A stretch of 64,000 nucleotides of DNA from Acetobacter pasteurianus subsp. pasteurianus LMG 1262 = NBRC 106471 (GTDB lineage: Bacteria; Pseudomonadota; Alphaproteobacteria; Acetobacterales; Acetobacteraceae). The position numbers were made by a program, and so were the translations under genes. The stretch's first letter is position 1, and each line of letters begins with the position of its first letter. The stretch is taken from the NCBI RefSeq assembly GCF_000285275.1, contig NZ_CADO01000005.1:26759-90758 (forward strand), given 5' to 3'. Below are positions 44,543-52,745 of this stretch, one piece after another. The notes under the pieces were generated by a model. That model saw only the letters and a list, made by a program, of their open reading frames with translations. It did not search any database and was not told where the DNA came from.

Positions 44543-45691
44543 TCATGTTTCACCCTGCCGATAGGGCGAAAGCACGTTAAGAGCCTCGGCTTCCGCCAAT
44601 ATAGCGGGGCGTTCTGCCTGAAGGAAAGCCCCAACACCATTGCGGAGTGAAGGGTTTTCCAGCCAATGGGCAGAATGTGTAAGAGCAGGCAAATAGCCGC
44701 GCTGGATTTTATGTTCACCCTGCGCTCCGGCTTCTACCCGCTTGAGGCCGTGGGCAATGGCAAAATCTATGGCGCGATAATAGCACAGCTCAAAATGCAA
44801 AAACGGCCAGTTGCCAACACAGCCCCAGTTGCGGCCATACAATGTATCGCTTCCCAAAAGGTTCAGTGCTGCGGCAACGGGTGCGCCCTCATGCCGTGCT
44901 ATCATCAGCACAACACGGTCTTGCAAGCGTTCGGAAAGCAGCGGGAAGAAATCTGGCGTCAGGTAGGCGTTGCCCCATTTCTTATCAATTGTGTTCTGGT
45001 AAAACGTATAAAACGCTTGCCAGTCTTCCGGCGTAATGTCTGATCCGCGCAGGGTATGAAAGCTCAGGCCAGCGGCATTGGCATCACGCCGCTCTCGCCG
45101 GATGGCTTTGCGCTTGCGTGATGAAAGTGTTTCCAGAAAATCATCAAAACAGGCGTAATTCTGATTGTGCCAGTGATACTGTAAGCCAAGGCGCGGGAGC
45201 CATCCGCGCTCTGCCAACACATGACTTTCCTGCTCGGTGCAGAATGTTACATGGGCGGAGGAAAGCCCCGTATCATGGCAGATCTGGCGGAGGGCATCCG
45301 CCATAACTTGTTGGGTTTCTGCCGGGGCATCTGGGTGCGTTAAAAGGCGCGGGCCGGGTGCCGGGGTAAAGGGAACGGCAATTTGCAGTTTGGGGTAATA
45401 ACGCCCACCAGCGGCTTCAAACGCACGTGCCCAACCTTGGTCGAACACATACTCACCCCATGAATGGCCTTTAAGATAGGCAGGGCAAGTGGCGGCCAAT
45501 TGCCCATCTGGCCCGTGCAGGCTGACATGCTGTGGCAGCCAGCCTGTTTCTTTGCGTACGGAACCGCTGTCTTCCAATACAGAAAGAAAAGCATGGCTGA
45601 CAAATGGGTTGTCCGCCCCAGCACAGGCATCCCACTCCGTTGCCGGAAAGGCGTGGATACTGTTGTGCAGAGATACGGACCAGTCAGCCAT
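44543..45691 (-). CDS. FemAB/GNAT-like protein (DUF482 type)
   Basis: The 382-aa protein matches the DUF482 family, placed in the GNAT/FemAB fold: NPFVSHAFLSVLEDSGSV at the start, SSRKRKAIRRERRDANAAGLSF in the middle and GRNWGCVGNWPFLHFELCYYRAIDFAI in the second acyltransferase half. Members are proposed to modify amino-acid or peptide acceptors; the true substrate is unknown. It precedes no clear partner, and ridA follows on the same strand 19 bp upstream. Confidence 0.85.
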   Translation of the reverse strand: MADWSVSLHNSIHAFPATEWDACAGADNPFVSHAFLSVLEDSGSVRKETGWLPQHVSLHGPDGQLAATCPAYLKGHSWGEYVFDQGWARAFEAAGGRYYPKLQIAVPFTPAPGPRLLTHPDAPAETQQVMADALRQICHDTGLSSAHVTFCTEQESHVLAERGWLPRLGLQYHWHNQNYACFDDFLETLSSRKRKAIRRERRDANAAGLSFHTLRGSDITPEDWQAFYTFYQNTIDKKWGNAYLTPDFFPLLSERLQDRVVLMIARHEGAPVAAALNLLGSDTLYGRNWGCVGNWPFLHFELCYYRAIDFAIAHGLKRVEAGAQGEHKIQRGYLPALTHSAHWLENPSLRNGVGAFLQAERPAILAEAEALNVLSPYRQGET

Positions 45692-45710
45692 GTCTGTCTT
45701 TCCTGCAAGC

Positions 45711-46172
45711 TCAGCCGATTTCGAACAGCCCTTCTACTTCAACCGGGGCATCCAGCGGCAGGGAAGGTACGCCAACGGTGGAGCGGGCATGGCGTCCAGC
45801 ATCACCAAATACGGCAACGGCCAGATCAGATGCACCATTCATGGCAGCCGCGTGTGAGGTGAACTCTGGCGTGCAGGCAATAAAGCCACCCAGCCGCACC
45901 ACGCGTTTTACGCGGGAAAGATCGCCCACAGCAGCGCGCACCTGTGCAATTACATTGATCATGCTGTAACGCGCAGCTTCAACCGCTGTTTCAACAGAAA
46001 CGGCATCACCCAGCTTGCCGGTAGCAAACAGCTTACCATCTTTAAGAGGCAACTGGCCGGAAACCACCAGAAGAGAGCCTGTTTGAACGCAGGCTACATA
46101 GTTGGCAACAGGTGCGGCAGGTGTAGGAAGTTCGATACCAAGTTCAGCCAGACGGGATTCAGGAGTGCTCAT
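45711..46172 (-). CDS. RidA family protein (YjgF/YER057c)
   Basis: The 153-aa protein has the RidA-like core GQLPLKDGKLFATGKLGD, MINVIAQVRAAVGDLSRVKRVVRLGGFIACTPEF and the end RSTVGVPSLPLDAPVEVEG. It belongs to the longer YjgF-like subgroup. RidA enzymes hydrolyse reactive enamines from PLP enzymes. ATG 46172 follows GGAATA. Confidence 0.9.
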   Translation of the reverse strand: MSTPESRLAELGIELPTPAAPVANYVACVQTGSLLVVSGQLPLKDGKLFATGKLGDAVSVETAVEAARYSMINVIAQVRAAVGDLSRVKRVVRLGGFIACTPEFTSHAAAMNGASDLAVAVFGDAGRHARSTVGVPSLPLDAPVEVEGLFEIG

Positions 46173-46197
46173 CACGCTGTATTCCTTGTGTTAAAAA

Positions 46198-46233
46198 GCT
46201 GGGCAAGAAGCAGAAACTTGCCTCTTGCCCAGC
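46198..46233 (-). terminator. Intrinsic terminator of the TSCPD-domain gene
   Basis: On the minus strand, 11-bp arms around 14 bases followed by TTTTT, 19 bp past the gene stop and before ridA. Confidence 0.85.
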
Positions 46234-46251
46234 AGAATGGACCGTATGCCT

Positions 46252-47808
46252 TTAGCAGACAAGCCGCAGATTACGGCGCTTGCGCCCGGTGGGGGGCGTA
46301 TCATCTGCTTCTGGCAGATCTAGCGGCAGAAGTGGGTCCGGGTCAGATTGCGCATCCTGATGCGGGCCATCTGGCAGCCGCACACCCAGATACGTGTCTG
46401 ATAAGGCGCGGAAGGCATAGTCCAACATGGATGTGGCGTAGGAGGCAACCGGGTCTCCCTCCACCGTGCCAGCCGGGCCAAAACAGGTGTAGGCAAAGTT
46501 TTCCACAAAGGCTTCCAGCGGGGCACCGTATTGCAGGCCAATGCTCACGGCTTCACCCAGGCTTTCCATCAGCCCGCGCACCATGCCGCTTTCCCGCGTG
46601 GGGGTAAGGGCGAGCTCACCCAGCGTGCCATCTTCATATTCCCCTGTGCGCAGGAACAGGCGGTGGCCGCCAATGGTGGTTTTTTGCGTAAAGCCACCAT
46701 GCCGTGGGGGCAAAGTGCGGCGTATGCCACGTTCCAGCTTGTTGCGGATTGGCTGATTCTGCACTTCTGGCCGTGCGGGCATGCGGTCCACAAAACCAGT
46801 CAGGGCACGATACATGGCCAAATGTGCGTTGGGGCCGGGTTGAGGTAAAACAGTTTCACCCGCCAGTGCGGCAGCCAAAGCTGTTTCAACCGTAAAGCCA
46901 CGTGCCTCCAGCCGCAGTAAGGCGCTTCTGGAAAGTTTGCCATCTGGCCGCAACATAGAAAAAGCCGGAGCCAGCCCACAGGCTTCCACACCCAAAAGCC
47001 CGTCTATCGGGTTGGAGGAAGAAAAGCCGGTTTCAATCGGGGCTAGGGGCGTTTCTGTTTCCACTGCCGCTTCGTTCCAGACAGCACGCAGGGTTTCTCC
47101 CAATCCGGGCAGAACGGTGCGCACCGGTGGCAGCGGGAGAGATTCTGGCCCCCGACCAGCATGGGCAGTGAGTGTGGCCAGCGCAGCTATGGCGCACGCG
47201 GCGGCGCGGCCATCTTCGCTATCATAATCCAGCCCAACGCCCGCAAGGCATGCGTCCAGATTGGTCAGCAGAATATCACCAGCCAAGGGGGTAGGGGCAA
47301 GTGTATCTGCTGGCGCCGTGGGGGCTGCTTCTGTTTGTTCTGGTGCAAATAAATCTGGCAGCGGCAGTTCCCCATTGCGCTGGCTGGCCAGTGTGCTGGC
47401 AGCATGGCGCAATACGGAACAGATCAGCCGCAGAGCCGCAACGAACGTGCGCGCAGCAAACCCTTCACCGGGGGAAACAAAGGCCGCCAGATTAACAATA
47501 AAGCCCGGCGGGCGGTCAAAACGGCAATGCCATACGGCTTCCGTTGGGGCGGCCTGCCGCGTAAGCAGCATCCACACCAAAGATCGGGCCGTGGCATCAT
47601 CTGGTGCCAGCGCATCAATCCAGCGGGAGGCAAGGCTGGGCAGATCCAGCGCTTCATCTCCTGGTACAAGCTGGGCCAATGCCGTTGCGGCATCTGTATC
47701 CCATTCTGCAGGCAGCGTAACGGAGCGAAGGGGAGCGTCCGGGTCTGCTGCGGCCTCTAGCGTGCTCATCAGCACGCCATTCCAGTGGCGTCTGGCTGTT
47801 GCGTTCAT
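46252..47808 (-). CDS. TSCPD-domain protein related to the C-terminus of ribonucleotide reductase NrdJ
   Basis: The C-terminal part, from about residue 385, has RTGEYEDGTLGELAL, ESGMVRGLMESLGEAVSIGLQYG and FGPAGTVEGDPVASYATSMLDYAFRALSDTYLG, which closely resembles the end of adenosylcobalamin-dependent ribonucleotide reductase. The first 380 residues lack any reductase active-site motif and are Ala/Pro-rich, so this is not a complete enzyme. It may be a regulator or a partner that binds a nucleotide or cobalamin-linked protein. It is followed by its own terminator. Confidence 0.75.
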   Translation of the reverse strand: MNATARRHWNGVLMSTLEAAADPDAPLRSVTLPAEWDTDAATALAQLVPGDEALDLPSLASRWIDALAPDDATARSLVWMLLTRQAAPTEAVWHCRFDRPPGFIVNLAAFVSPGEGFAARTFVAALRLICSVLRHAASTLASQRNGELPLPDLFAPEQTEAAPTAPADTLAPTPLAGDILLTNLDACLAGVGLDYDSEDGRAAACAIAALATLTAHAGRGPESLPLPPVRTVLPGLGETLRAVWNEAAVETETPLAPIETGFSSSNPIDGLLGVEACGLAPAFSMLRPDGKLSRSALLRLEARGFTVETALAAALAGETVLPQPGPNAHLAMYRALTGFVDRMPARPEVQNQPIRNKLERGIRRTLPPRHGGFTQKTTIGGHRLFLRTGEYEDGTLGELALTPTRESGMVRGLMESLGEAVSIGLQYGAPLEAFVENFAYTCFGPAGTVEGDPVASYATSMLDYAFRALSDTYLGVRLPDGPHQDAQSDPDPLLPLDLPEADDTPPTGRKRRNLRLVC

Positions 47809-48017
47809 GCGGGCAGTTTATCGTTTCCGCCTATCGCGTCGGAACCCGGAATCGTGCCGCCAAAAGGCAGTTAACACTCTGCATAATGAGGATATGGGGG
47901 ATAACTTTTTGTGAAGTTGCGTTTCCTGCCCAAATACCGCTTGCTCGAGCGCAGTTGATCGAAAGCGCGTGCATATTTCATGGACCGGGCATGGCGCGGA
48001 GTCCTATCATCCACAAC

Positions 48018-48386
48018 ATGGCAAACTTTGGAACATGGCTGCATACGCGCCGGAAGGGGCGGCTGGTTGGCAAGGATGCCGATGGCCGCTGCTATTACGA
48101 ATCAACAGGCCCGGCCCGTCAGGGTGGCGGGATGGAACGTCCCGAACGCTGGGTGATCTACCTGAAAGGGGAGGACCCTTCTGCCGTGCCGCCAGAATGG
48201 TGGGGGTGGCTGCACCACACGCTGGATGCGCCTATTCCGGCAGAAGAACGCAAGCCGTGGCAGCTTCCGCATAAGCCAAATATGACAGGCACGGCACAAG
48301 CTTACAGGCCAGCGGGAAGCCTGTATTCTACCGGCCAGCACCCTCCCGCAACGGGAGATTACGAAGCATGGACACCTGATGCGTGA
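48018..48386 (+). CDS. NDUFA12 family complex I accessory protein
   Basis: The 122-aa protein carries the family blocks GRLVGKDADGRCYYES, RWVIYLKGEDPSAVPPEWWGWLHHTLDAP and GDYEAWTPDA. NDUFA12 homologues are common in alphaproteobacteria, stabilising NADH:ubiquinone oxidoreductase or acting elsewhere. An ATG at 47991 is possible; 48018 gives the usual start MANFGTWLHT. It precedes mlaD by 48 bp. Confidence 0.92.
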   Translation: MANFGTWLHTRRKGRLVGKDADGRCYYESTGPARQGGGMERPERWVIYLKGEDPSAVPPEWWGWLHHTLDAPIPAEERKPWQLPHKPNMTGTAQAYRPAGSLYSTGQHPPATGDYEAWTPDA

Positions 48387-48434
48387 TCTGCTGCGCATTT
48401 CCTGCTAAACCGAACAGGCAATACAGGGAGTGCG

Positions 48435-48980
48435 ATGCGGCTTATGGCTTCAGCAATGGCAGAAAAATCTCGGCGTAGTCTTACAGAACTGCTTACAGGC
48501 ACTTTTGTGTTGGTGGCTATTGGCGGCATGCTGGTGGCTGCCGTGGTGGGCGAAGGCCGCAAGACAGACACAACCGGTTACCAGCTTAATGCTGATTTCA
48601 CGCACATAGATGGGCTGGATATTGGCTCTGACGTGCGGCTGGCAGGCGTGACAGTCGGGCAGGTGGTGCGTGAAACGGTAGACCCACACACCTTTAAGGC
48701 GCATGTCACTTTCACTGTGCGCCCCGATATTCATCTTTCAGATGATACGGCAGCCATTATCACCAGTGATAGCCTGCTGGGCGGCAAGTATATTGCCCTC
48801 TCCCCCGGAGGGGATGACAAAACCCTCAAACCCGGTGAGACAGTTGGGCAGACACAGGGCTCCATCAGTCTGGAGCAGTTGCTCAGCAAATTCATTTTCT
48901 CGGTTACGGATACCCTCACACGTGCCAACAAGGCAGCACCGGCAAATGGTGGTGGCACGGGCGGGAATGATCTGCCCTGA
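48435..48980 (+). CDS. mlaD: MlaD family lipid-transport protein
   Basis: The 181-aa protein has one N-terminal membrane anchor (LLTGTFVLVAIGGMLVAAVVG) followed by a single MCE domain (ADFTHIDGLDIGSDVRLAGVTVGQV, DDTAAIITSDSLLGGKYIALSPGG). It forms the hexameric inner-membrane ring of the Mla system. mlaC and mlaA lie elsewhere (33386-34888), so the system is split. CAGGGAG precedes the start. Confidence 0.94.
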   Translation: MRLMASAMAEKSRRSLTELLTGTFVLVAIGGMLVAAVVGEGRKTDTTGYQLNADFTHIDGLDIGSDVRLAGVTVGQVVRETVDPHTFKAHVTFTVRPDIHLSDDTAAIITSDSLLGGKYIALSPGGDDKTLKPGETVGQTQGSISLEQLLSKFIFSVTDTLTRANKAAPANGGGTGGNDLP

Positions 48981-49030
48981 AACAGACATAAAAATCCGTT
49001 AATTCAAGATTGAAGCCGGGAAACAACAGC

Positions 49031-49252
49031 ATGGAAAAGCCACGCGTCTGGCCGCAGGATGATGGAGACCCCATAACCTGCCATGAAAAACTGCGTGTTT
49101 TGGAAGAAAACTGGCAGGAAGTGCTGGATATTATGCGCGATGCATTTGAGGATGCCATGCTGATGGGGGTGAGTGAACAGTTTATGCGGGCGCGTTTGAA
49201 AGATATGGTTGATAGCCTTGCTTCTCCTAAAAACGGAGGGCAAGTGGCATGA
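49031..49252 (+). CDS. Small hypothetical protein, 73 aa
   Basis: The 73-aa acidic, helical protein (MEKPRVWPQDDGDPITCHEKLRVLEENWQEVLDIMRD...) has no membrane segment. It sits in the mlaD-DUF2155 operon; its end overlaps the next start by 4 bp (ATGA). This context suggests an envelope-related or small regulatory role, but nothing more can be said. Confidence 0.75.
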   Translation: MEKPRVWPQDDGDPITCHEKLRVLEENWQEVLDIMRDAFEDAMLMGVSEQFMRARLKDMVDSLASPKNGGQVA

Positions 49253-49836
49253 AGCGCGCAACTTCTAAAGCTGTAGCCTGCGGGGCCATTCTGGCCGCAA
49301 TGCCTTTGCTGGCACATGCTGCGGGTACCGCTCTGGCACCTCCGGCAGTGTATGCGCCAGATACGTGGCAAGGTAAAAATACGGCTGTAGTGCGTGTGCT
49401 GGACAAGCTGGATGCCCATGTAGAGGTTCTTTCTGTGCCAGTCGGCACAACGGCACATTATAAAAGTTTGGACATTACCCCCTCACGTTGTTTGCAACGT
49501 CCGCCAACACTTTCTCCCGATGCGGCTGCATGGCTGGCTTTGCAGGATAAACACCCCAACGGAGCCACCTTTCAGGGCTGGATGCTGGCGGCAGAACCTA
49601 CATTGGGCGTATTTGAAAGCCCGGTTTACGACGTGCGTATGGTGCGGTGTGAGGGCGAGGACACACAGCCTATGTTGCCCCCATTGCCTAAACCTATTGC
49701 ACCTGCTGCGCCGCCCACATCTGGTTCGGATGCAACTCCGGCCCCTGTGGAGGATAATTCATCTTCCAACCATGCAGGCAATCCCGATATTCCCGATGCC
49801 ATACCAGACAAGCAAGAAACCGGTGGCGTTTATTAG
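49249..49836 (+). CDS. DUF2155 domain periplasmic protein
   Basis: The 195-aa protein has a signal peptide ending near AHA and then the DUF2155 pattern: GKNTAVVRVLDKLDAHVE, RCLQRPP, FQGWMLAAEPTLGVFESPVYDVRMVRC. The two cysteines in those blocks are conserved and may form a disulfide. The C-terminus is a Pro/Asp-rich tail. It overlaps the small gene and closes the mlaD operon. Confidence 0.88.
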   Translation: MKRATSKAVACGAILAAMPLLAHAAGTALAPPAVYAPDTWQGKNTAVVRVLDKLDAHVEVLSVPVGTTAHYKSLDITPSRCLQRPPTLSPDAAAWLALQDKHPNGATFQGWMLAAEPTLGVFESPVYDVRMVRCEGEDTQPMLPPLPKPIAPAAPPTSGSDATPAPVEDNSSSNHAGNPDIPDAIPDKQETGGVY

Positions 49837-50012
49837 CGTTGGGTAAGGAACCGTTTCAGTTTTGTGCCGGTTCCGCGCGGCAGGTCTGTAAGATCGGTGG
49901 TTGTCGAAGCAGGGGGTGTTCGGCAACGTGTTAAAATATCGTGGTCTGGCTGCAAGTGCCTAGCAGTCTTGTCATCAGGGCCAGCCATCACAACAAGAAT
50001 TGAGGTGCAAAC

Positions 50013-50756
50013 GTGCTAGGTTCTCTCGGTGCGCAGGATTTCCGTTTTCATCTACCCCCGTTGAATGAAACTGCCTTTCTGCTCGATTTTGACGGTACTC
50101 TGGTTGATATTGCTCCCACACCAGAATCTGTTGTGGTGCCAAATGGGCTTCTTGATAGCCTGCGCCGCCTGCGTGAAGCATGTGGGGATGCTTTGGCCGT
50201 TGTTTCTGGCCGCCCGATTGATCAGATCGATCATTTTCTGGGTGATGTGCCTTTTGCCGTTGCGGGTGAGCACGGGGTGGCTATCCGGCATCGCCCCGGT
50301 GGCCCTATTGAACGCGCAGCATTGCCTACCCTCCCGCCTGAATGGCTGGCTCAAGCGCGGGATCTGCTGGCAACACTGCCGGGCACACGCTTAGAGCATA
50401 AAGAAGGCGGTTTTGTTCTGCATTATCGTGCCGCACCAGAAGCTGCGGAAACGTTGCGTCAGGCAGCGGATGAATGGGTTAAGCAATCTCAAGGCGCATT
50501 CTTGCTTTTGCCAGCCAAAATGGCGTGGGAAATTCGCCCGGCCGGAATTGATAAAGGCTATGCGGTCTCCCTGTTAATGGAAAGCCCTCCCTTTACGGGC
50601 AGAAAGCCTGTGTTTGTAGGGGATGACGTAACGGATGAAGATGCCATAGCTGCCGTACGCAGAATGGGTGGCGTGGGGTTGCGTATTCCAACTGATTTTC
50701 CAACCCCTTCCATTTTTCGGGCCTGGCTGGCCTCTCTTACAGGCGGGAGCCGGTAA
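50013..50756 (+). CDS. otsB: Trehalose-phosphatase OtsB
   Basis: The 247-aa HAD-family phosphatase shows the active-site motif LLDFDGTLVDIAP, VSGRP, and GDDVTDEDA. It removes phosphate from trehalose-6-phosphate made by the next gene. GTG 50013 has GAGGTG upstream. otsA follows after 3 bp. Confidence 0.95.
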   Translation: MLGSLGAQDFRFHLPPLNETAFLLDFDGTLVDIAPTPESVVVPNGLLDSLRRLREACGDALAVVSGRPIDQIDHFLGDVPFAVAGEHGVAIRHRPGGPIERAALPTLPPEWLAQARDLLATLPGTRLEHKEGGFVLHYRAAPEAAETLRQAADEWVKQSQGAFLLLPAKMAWEIRPAGIDKGYAVSLLMESPPFTGRKPVFVGDDVTDEDAIAAVRRMGGVGLRIPTDFPTPSIFRAWLASLTGGSR

Positions 50757-50759
50757 GGG

Positions 50760-52106
50760 ATGGGGCGTCTTGTTATTGTTTCCAATCGCGTTCCGGCTGT
50801 GCGCGATCGTGCTCAACCTGCTGGAGGGTTGGCTGTTGCCCTGCGTGATGCCGTGCAAGGGCAGGAATGTTTGTGGTTTGGATGGTCTGGGCAACAAATT
50901 CCAGATGATGAAGGGGAAGATCGGCGCGTTAGCATAGACACGGTGGATAATGTAACCTACGCCACCGTGGATCTGACTAAATCCGAGTATAATGGATTTT
51001 ACGAAGGATATTCCAACGGAATCCTCTGGCCTCTTTGCCATTATCGTGCCGGGTTAATGAATTATAGTCGGCAGGATAGACACACATACCATGCCGTAAA
51101 CACCATGTTTGCGCAGAAACTTGCCCCCTTATTGAAATCTGATGATTTGGTATGGGTGCATGATTACCATCTATTCCCACTTGGGCTTGCGCTGCGTGAA
51201 TTAGGCATAAAATGCCGTATCGGCTTTTTCCTGCACATTCCGTTCCCACCATGGAGCCTGATGCGGGCTTTGCCGGGGGCAGAAAAACTCATGCGGTCTT
51301 TGCGTGCCTATGATGTGATGGGTGTGCAGACAGAAGATGATGCTCGCAACGTCAACGAAGGTTTCTCCGTTGTAGGTGTGCCTGCGCAGGCACGTGTGTT
51401 CCCTATTGGAATAGATCCCGAAAGTTTTCAGCAACAGGCCTCTTCCGGATTAGATAACCCGGAGGTGCAGAAGCTTGAAAAAAGCTTGCGTGGCCTGCCG
51501 TTGATTATTGGCGTGGACCGTATGGATTATTCCAAGGGACTGCCGGAGCGTTTTCGGGCTTACGAAGTGTTCTTGCGTAAATATCCGGAATATCGCGGTA
51601 AGGTTATTTATCTGCAAATTACTCCGGTTTCTCGCGGCAGTGTGCCAGAATACAAGGTGCTGCGCGAGGAACTGGATGGCGTGGTTGGCCATATTAACGG
51701 CACGTATGGAGATTTTGACTGGGTTCCTATCCGTTACCTTACGCACCCTGTCCCGCGTGAACTGCTGGCTCCGTTTTTCCGCCTTTCTCGCGCAGCGTTG
51801 GTGACCCCCTTGCGGGATGGGATGAATCTGGTTGCTAAGGAATACGTGGCAGCCCAGGATAAAGAAGACCCCGGCGTGCTTATTCTTTCCCGTTTTGCTG
51901 GTGCTGCGCCAGAAATGGAAGATGCGCTTTTGGTAAACCCGCATGATGCAGATGAAGTGGCGGATGCCTTGCATAAATCACTCAGCATGTCTCTTTCAGA
52001 AAGACAGGTAAGGTGGAAGCGGCTGCAGCCAGATGTCTGGCGCGTTACGGCTGGCAGTTGGGCGCGTTCCTTTATTACGGCATTGGCAGAGGTACGGTCT
52101 GAATGA
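50760..52106 (+). CDS. otsA: Trehalose-6-phosphate synthase OtsA
   Basis: The 448-aa GT20 enzyme joins UDP-glucose and glucose-6-phosphate. Key blocks are SNRVPAVRD, LWPLCHYRAGLM, VWVHDYHLFPLGLALRELG, GVDRMDYSKGLPERFRAYE and PLRDGMNLVAKEYVAAQ. Its length is normal (about 450-470 aa). It forms an osmotic-protection operon with otsB and is coupled to dsbB. Confidence 0.97.
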   Translation: MGRLVIVSNRVPAVRDRAQPAGGLAVALRDAVQGQECLWFGWSGQQIPDDEGEDRRVSIDTVDNVTYATVDLTKSEYNGFYEGYSNGILWPLCHYRAGLMNYSRQDRHTYHAVNTMFAQKLAPLLKSDDLVWVHDYHLFPLGLALRELGIKCRIGFFLHIPFPPWSLMRALPGAEKLMRSLRAYDVMGVQTEDDARNVNEGFSVVGVPAQARVFPIGIDPESFQQQASSGLDNPEVQKLEKSLRGLPLIIGVDRMDYSKGLPERFRAYEVFLRKYPEYRGKVIYLQITPVSRGSVPEYKVLREELDGVVGHINGTYGDFDWVPIRYLTHPVPRELLAPFFRLSRAALVTPLRDGMNLVAKEYVAAQDKEDPGVLILSRFAGAAPEMEDALLVNPHDADEVADALHKSLSMSLSERQVRWKRLQPDVWRVTAGSWARSFITALAEVRSE

Positions 52107-52618
52107 AGGGGAGCCACCCATCTCGGCCGTTGGCGCTATTTTTGGTAGGTGCAGCGTTATTGGCGCTGGGCGTGGTGTGGTACACCCAGCATGTTTTGCA
52201 AATTATGCCGTGCGAATTGTGCCTGTGGGAGCGGTGGCCGTGGCGCTTGCTGCTGGGTACAGCCATTGTGGCTGCTGTGCTGCCAGATAAGGTGGCACGC
52301 CAGCTTTTGTGGTTAACGGTGCCTTTTATGGTGGCAGATATCGGGCTTGCCATCTGCCATGTAGGGGTGGAGTGGCAATGGTGGCCAAGTCCGCTGCCAG
52401 CGTGCCATGCGCCCCATATATCCGGGCATACCATGGCAGAGCGTCTGGCCTCCATGCCGCTGCTGCCTTCTAAACCCTGTGATGCGGGCACGTATCTGGT
52501 GCCGGGGGTTCCGCTTTCCATGGCGGCAATGGGCGGTCTGTATGCGGCTGCTGTGTTATGGGTGTTTATGGTTTGGCGTAAAAAGTTGGAACGTGTAACG
52601 CGCCGTATTTTTCATTAA
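52103..52618 (+). CDS. dsbB: Disulfide bond formation protein B family
   Basis: The 171-aa membrane protein has four hydrophobic segments and the two redox pairs of DsbB: Cys37/Cys40 in PCELCLWERW and Cys101/Cys126 in the second periplasmic loop. It reoxidises DsbA using quinones. Its start overlaps the otsA stop by 4 bp. Confidence 0.9.
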   Translation: MKGSHPSRPLALFLVGAALLALGVVWYTQHVLQIMPCELCLWERWPWRLLLGTAIVAAVLPDKVARQLLWLTVPFMVADIGLAICHVGVEWQWWPSPLPACHAPHISGHTMAERLASMPLLPSKPCDAGTYLVPGVPLSMAAMGGLYAAAVLWVFMVWRKKLERVTRRIFH

Positions 52619-52686
52619 ATATTATATTTCAAATGTTAGGTTTTTATTGTTGAAGGCGTAGTCACTTCGTTGCCGTATTGTAGCGG

Positions 52687-52714
52687 TTGAAGCACTGCGT
52701 ATAAATCTTATACT
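52687..52714 (+). promoter_or_regulatory. Sigma70-type promoter for the large glycosyltransferase
   Basis: TTGAAG at 52687-52692 and TATACT at 52709-52714 with a 16-base spacer, 31 bp before the start. The surrounding region is A/T-rich. Confidence 0.55.
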
Positions 52715-52745
52715 GTGTGCCTGAATGAAATGTCAGGATATCTCT

